The notes under the pieces were generated by a model. That model ran no database searches, was not told where the DNA came from, and worked only from the letters and a program-made list of their open reading frames with translations. The position numbers and the translations under genes are program-made. DNA of 25,855 nt from NCBI GenBank assembly GCA_964511025.1, contig CAZEDK010000028.1, positions 1 through 25,855 of the forward strand, read 5' to 3'. This document shows, piece by piece, positions 22,641-25,855 of the stretch (position 1 is the first letter of the stretch; every line of letters begins with the position of its first letter). Source of the stretch: CAZEDK01 sp964511025. GTDB lineage: Bacteria; Patescibacteriota; Gracilibacteria; UBA1369; GWF2-33-10.

Positions 22641-24311
22641 ATGAATATTTTACAGCAACTAACATCATCGCAAGTTCGAACTACACTTCTTCAATTTTTT
22701 ACACAAAATGAAAACGAAGACTTGCAGTTTGGTGAAATACAGAAAAAGTTGAATGTAAATCCAAGACAGCTTACTTTGCAATTGCAAAATTTAAAAGAAA
22801 TTGATTTTGTAAAAGAAAGAATCCTTGGAAATAAGAAATTTTATCAAGCTAATAAAAATATTTTTTACTTCAAAGCTTTGAAGCACTTTGTTGAGGTTTT
22901 AAATAAGCATGACGATTGGTTTCGTTGGGAAAGAGCTGCTACAGTTCATCATTTGTATCAGGTTGTTCAGGCTGGTATGAAGCCTATGAAAGATTATTTT
23001 GGAATTTGTTGGCCTTTGACTATTATGATTTATACGGGTGAAAATGTGCTTTGGTGTAACAAGGTATCTGAAATGTCAAGTCGTGGTCAGACTTTGATTG
23101 ATTGGTACAAAGTTAAAAGCAATAAGATCCAATATGAAAAAGATTTGAGTACAGTGATTGAGGATTTAAAAAAAGTTTTGCAAAAAGTGGAAAAAATGAA
23201 TTTGCAAAAATTAGATAAAAAGAAACTTTTCAATTTGTATAATGAGTTAAAAGATACATATATTCGATGGTACAGTCTTTTTTGGGCTACGGAGCTTGTT
23301 GCTGTGAGGTGTGAGGAAATTTTGAAAGCACAATTAAAAGATTTAAGTCCAGATGAATTTTCAATATTAACTGCTGTTAGTGAGAAATCTTTTAGTCAAG
23401 AGATTGAAGATGATATGAATTTGCTTGTTGAGTTGGCAGAAAAATTTGGATTTAAAAATAAAAAATTTTGTAAATTCTTAAAAAATTTTCAGCGAAATTA
23501 TTTTTGGATGCATGATAATTATTATGAAACAAAGGTTTTGCAAGAGGAAGAAATAATTCTTGATATCAAAAAAAGGCTCGAAAGAACAAAATCTGAATTT
23601 ACACCAAGCATTGATTTGCAAAAAGAAAAAGCAAAATTAATCAAAAAATATAAAATAAATTCAGATACGCAGCAAATAATTGAAATTTCAGATAAATTTA
23701 CATTTTTACAAGATTTACGCAAAAAATGGATTATGATTTATGCTCATTTTTTAGAACAAATTTTGGCTGAAATTGGCAATAGGGCTCAAATTTTGCTTCA
23801 TGATATGAGGTATACAATGCCTATGGAAATTGAAGATATTTTAAAAGCTAAAAAGTTTGATTTTGAAGCAAGACAAGAAAATTGTATGATTGTCTTTCAG
23901 TCCGGAGCTTTGGAAGGTGAATTTTATCTTGGTCAAAGAGCAAAAAGTGAAGAAAATAAATATTTTCATGCAAATGTCGATGATACTGCAGTCGCAATTC
24001 TGAAAGGCAATGTTGCCTGTAATGGCAAAGCAATTGGTCCTGTGAAAATTCTTATGAATCCAAATGAGATTTATAAGGTAAATCATGGAGATGTCTTGGT
24101 GACTTCAATGACTTCTCCGGATTTTATGCCTGCTATGAGAAAGTGCGTGGCAATCATAACAAATGAGGGAGGACTTACTTGCCATGCTGCCGTCATCGCA
24201 AGAGAGTTGAATATTCCCTGTATTATTGGGACAAAAGTTGCAACGAAGGTTTTGAAAGACGGTGATAAAGTTGAGGTGGATGGGGATAGGGGGGAAGTTA
24301 GGAAAGTATAG
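22641..24311 (+). CDS. Winged-helix protein fused to a PEP-synthase-type phosphohistidine domain
   Basis: 556 residues in three parts. Residues 1-75 form a winged helix (SSQVRTTLLQFF, FGEIQKKLNVNPRQLTLQLQNLKEIDFVKERI, GNKKFYQAN), as in ArsR-like regulators. Residues about 80-440 are helical and unassigned (e.g. YFGICWPLTIMIYTGE, YIRWYSLFWATELVAVRCEE). Residues about 450-556 are the PEP-utilising swivel domain: ILKGNVACNGKAIGPVKIL, GDVLVTSMTSPDFMPAM, and NEGGLTCHAAVIARELNIPC with H515 as the phosphorylated histidine. The PEP/pyruvate TIM barrel is absent. The ATP-grasp partner follows 19 bases downstream as a separate gene. Together they have the parts of a dikinase-type phosphotransferase; the acceptor is unknown. 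Confidence 0.85.
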   Translation: MNILQQLTSSQVRTTLLQFFTQNENEDLQFGEIQKKLNVNPRQLTLQLQNLKEIDFVKERILGNKKFYQANKNIFYFKALKHFVEVLNKHDDWFRWERAATVHHLYQVVQAGMKPMKDYFGICWPLTIMIYTGENVLWCNKVSEMSSRGQTLIDWYKVKSNKIQYEKDLSTVIEDLKKVLQKVEKMNLQKLDKKKLFNLYNELKDTYIRWYSLFWATELVAVRCEEILKAQLKDLSPDEFSILTAVSEKSFSQEIEDDMNLLVELAEKFGFKNKKFCKFLKNFQRNYFWMHDNYYETKVLQEEEIILDIKKRLERTKSEFTPSIDLQKEKAKLIKKYKINSDTQQIIEISDKFTFLQDLRKKWIMIYAHFLEQILAEIGNRAQILLHDMRYTMPMEIEDILKAKKFDFEARQENCMIVFQSGALEGEFYLGQRAKSEENKYFHANVDDTAVAILKGNVACNGKAIGPVKILMNPNEIYKVNHGDVLVTSMTSPDFMPAMRKCVAIITNEGGLTCHAAVIARELNIPCIIGTKVATKVLKDGDKVEVDGDRGEVRKV

Positions 24312-24330
24312 TGTATTTTGAATAAAATTT

Positions 24331-25131
24331 ATGAAATTTTTTGAAGATATTACGGAGAAAGAATTTTCATTAATTGGTGGTAAGGCAAAATCACTTTGTT
24401 TTTTGATTAAAAATAAAATTAATGTGTCAGATGGGTTCATGATAAGAGAAAAAAGTTTAAAGAAAAAAGAAAAAAGTGAAATTTTGGAAATGTTTGATAA
24501 ATTGAATACGGATTTTGTTGCGGTAAGAAGTTCTGCGAATATGGAAGATTCTGATTTGAGTAGTTTTGCTGGAATTTTTCAGACTTTTTTGTATGTGGAT
24601 AAGAAAAATTTAATTTCAAAAGTAAAAGAATGTTTTGAGTGTATAAATGTTGAAAGAGTAAAGCAGTATTGTAATGGTAAAAATATAGATTTTGATAAAT
24701 TGAAAATTTCAGTTGTTGTTCAGAAGATGGTGAATTCTGAAGTTTCAGGAGTTTGTTTCACAAAACATCCTGTAACAAAAAATGAGAATCAGGTTGTGAT
24801 TGAGGCTTGTTATGGATTGGGTGAAGCTTTGGTTTCTGGACTCATAACGCCTGATTTGTATGTTTGCGACAAATTGAATAAAAAAATAGTTCAACAAGAG
24901 ATTAATGAGCAAGCTGAAATGATTGTTTTGGATAAAGCAAAGTCTGGCACGAAAATAGTGAAAGTTTCAGAAAATTTAAAATCAAAACAGAAACTTAGTG
25001 AAAAACAAATAATGGAAATTTTTCAAATAGCTTTGAAAATAGAAAAACTATATGGAAAAGCTATGGATATTGAATGGGCATATGAGAGAGGTGTGTTGTA
25101 TATTTTGCAGGCGAGGGCGATAACGGTATAA
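24331..25131 (+). CDS. PEP synthase-like ATP-grasp protein
   Basis: A 266-residue stand-alone version of the PEP synthase/PPDK N-terminal nucleotide-binding domain. Motifs are SLIGGKAKSL (15-22), AVRSSANMEDSDLSSFAGIFQT (64-85), VVVQKMVNSEVSGVCFTKHP, EACYGLGEALVSGLITPD, and DIEWAYERGVLYILQARAI at the C-terminus. In the family this domain uses ATP to phosphorylate the swivel-domain histidine. Here that histidine lies in the preceding gene, so the pair should act as one split enzyme, probably with coupled expression. The protein is shorter than the usual domain of about 340 residues. It is intact; a 55-nt piece (24973-25027) recurs at the window end. Confidence 0.88.
   Translation: MKFFEDITEKEFSLIGGKAKSLCFLIKNKINVSDGFMIREKSLKKKEKSEILEMFDKLNTDFVAVRSSANMEDSDLSSFAGIFQTFLYVDKKNLISKVKECFECINVERVKQYCNGKNIDFDKLKISVVVQKMVNSEVSGVCFTKHPVTKNENQVVIEACYGLGEALVSGLITPDLYVCDKLNKKIVQQEINEQAEMIVLDKAKSGTKIVKVSENLKSKQKLSEKQIMEIFQIALKIEKLYGKAMDIEWAYERGVLYILQARAITV
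24973..25027 (+). repeat. 55-nt exact repeat, internal copy
   Basis: Identical to 25801-25855, the last 55 bases of the window. It lies inside the ATP-grasp gene (about codons 215-232). Confidence 0.97.
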
Positions 25132-25136
25132 AATAT

Positions 25137-25165
25137 TTGCATTAACAATGTATGTGCAGTATAAT
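25137..25165 (+). promoter_or_regulatory. Promoter of the RHH antitoxin-toxin pair
   Basis: TTGCAT (25137-25142), a 17-base spacer, and a perfect TATAAT (25160-25165), 31 bases before the ATG at 25197. It starts just six bases after the ATP-grasp stop, so the pair is independently expressed. Confidence 0.6.
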
Positions 25166-25196
25166 AAATATGTGATTTACAAAATAATTATTAACC

Positions 25197-25415
25197 ATGT
25201 CTAACTTAACTATACGCATTGAAGATGATTTGAAAAATCAAGCTATGAGACGGGCTACTGAGATTGGTATTTCCCTGAGCTTGGTTATAAAAAATGCTTT
25301 GAAAAATTTTATAGAAAAACCTGTTGTTATTATAGGTGAAGTTGAACATTTATCTGTAACAGCTGATATACAAAAAAAAATGGATAAGGTGGCTACTTTA
25401 CTCGTTAATAAATAA
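25197..25415 (+). CDS. Ribbon-helix-helix antitoxin, RelB/DinJ-like
   Basis: 72 residues. The N-terminus LTIRIEDDLKNQAMRRATEIGISLSLVIKNALKNFI is a classical RHH/DinJ DNA-binding unit (strand, helix, helix). The tail (VVIIGEVEHLSVTADIQKKMDKVATLL) would contact the toxin. It is first in a two-gene unit, six bases before the toxin gene, with its own promoter. Confidence 0.82.
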   Translation: MSNLTIRIEDDLKNQAMRRATEIGISLSLVIKNALKNFIEKPVVIIGEVEHLSVTADIQKKMDKVATLLVNK

Positions 25416-25421
25416 ATTGTA

Positions 25422-25802
25422 ATGAGACTTGTAATTACAGATTCAATTTTTGTTTCTGAATTTGAGTCATTTCAAAGATTATTTAATCTAGACTGTATAA
25501 AAGAAGCTTCAAAAAAAGCTTTACAAGGTTTAGGTAAAACGATTAAAAATTCTAATAAATTAAAAGGTAGTATTTTGAAAAAAATTAATTTAACCAGTAC
25601 TGCTGGAGCAGGACGAGCGGTCTTTTTGATTATAGTGGAAAATGGAGATTGCGTATTAGTTGTAGTTAGACATAAAAATGATAAAAAAATTGGTTTTAAT
25701 ACTAGTATTGAGAATCCATACTTTGAAAAATTATTAAATAAAAATTTAGATTTAATTATTGGTGATTTAGAAAACAACAATTTTAAAAGTTATAATTTAT
25801 AA
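25422..25802 (+). CDS. Probable toxin partner of the RHH antitoxin
   Basis: A 126-residue basic protein. The N-terminal half is helical (ESFQRLFNLDCIKEASKKALQGLGKTIKNSNKLKGSIL). The second half has strands typical of a RelE-like fold (GAGRAVFLIIVENGDCVLVVVRHKNDKKIG), then helices (NKNLDLIIGDLE). I do not recognise a named family. Position and size after an RHH antitoxin make a toxin role likely. The start is ATG at 25422. The stop at 25800-25802 overlaps the start of the terminal 55-nt repeat. Confidence 0.65.
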   Translation: MRLVITDSIFVSEFESFQRLFNLDCIKEASKKALQGLGKTIKNSNKLKGSILKKINLTSTAGAGRAVFLIIVENGDCVLVVVRHKNDKKIGFNTSIENPYFEKLLNKNLDLIIGDLENNNFKSYNL

Positions 25803-25855
25803 TTTAAAATCAAAACAGAAACTTAGTGAAAAACAAATAATGGAAATTTTTCAAA
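25801..25855 (+). repeat. 55-nt exact repeat, terminal copy
   Basis: Copy of 24973-25027 that ends exactly at the window edge. It is either the start of a second copy of the ATP-grasp 3' end or the overlap of a k=55 assembly graph. Confidence 0.97.

Noticed and set aside
1..25855. CRISPR array, rRNA, integrase, transposase or phage structural genes
   Set aside because: No regularly spaced repeats, no rRNA-like sequence, and no protein with integrase or transposase motifs was found, despite Bro-N genes and toxin-antitoxin pairs.

Overview
The window is AT-rich bacterial DNA of the kind seen in Candidate Phyla Radiation (Patescibacteria) genomes. Pointers to this are almost no Shine-Dalgarno sequences, very short AT-rich leaders, a eukaryote-like (type 2) IleRS, a cluster of small toxin-antitoxin and Bro-N genes, and lipoproteins of unknown function. 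UGA is used as a normal stop (dcd, 14512-14514), so the UGA=Gly code of Gracilibacteria/Absconditabacteria does not apply. The lineage call is inference; no 16S rRNA is present. Two runs of N (16800-16809, 22200-22244) are scaffold gaps, and each breaks a gene.

Region 1 to 15.4 kb is mostly housekeeping and compact. In order it holds: a partial Bro-N gene, a DUF2000 gene and leuS (minus); tRNA-Lys (plus); a Ser/Thr kinase (minus); a lipoprotein made of two tandem copies of one domain (plus); pyrD-pyrK (minus); a FAM173-like methyltransferase and an SDR oxidoreductase (plus); a Met/Tyr-repeat membrane protein and tRNA-Thr (minus); rpmG and a DUF3352-like lipoprotein (plus); tRNA-Trp and trxA (minus); and purB-dcd-PrsW-family protease (plus). 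Pyrimidine, purine and dUTP supply genes (pyrD, pyrK, purB, dcd) sit beside translation genes.

Region 15.4 to 25.86 kb is accessory and rearranged around ileS. It holds: a RelE/Phd toxin-antitoxin pair with a strong promoter and palindromic operator; a second Bro-N gene; a broken copy of the ileS 5' end; a VbhA-like antitoxin plus Fic toxin pair inserted directly in front of the intact ileS; a Phd-type antitoxin readable only through a -1 shift at A_AAA_AAC, followed by a toxin remnant; an HD-domain gene; a two-gene PEP-synthase-like system (wHTH fused to a phosphohistidine swivel domain, plus a separate ATP-grasp protein); and an RHH antitoxin-toxin pair.

Three themes deserve attention. First, short GC-rich palindromic repeats sit in frame inside leuS (two different families) and ileS, and form the end of the HD gene. 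Second, partial duplications of a neighbouring gene flank inserted segments at tRNA-Thr (66 bp period), ileS (840 bp) and the ATP-grasp gene (828 bp); the last ends at exactly 55 nt and may be an assembly overlap. Third, the wHTH-swivel/ATP-grasp pair lacks the PEP/pyruvate TIM barrel, so it looks like a split dikinase-type phosphotransferase with a built-in DNA-binding domain and an unknown substrate.
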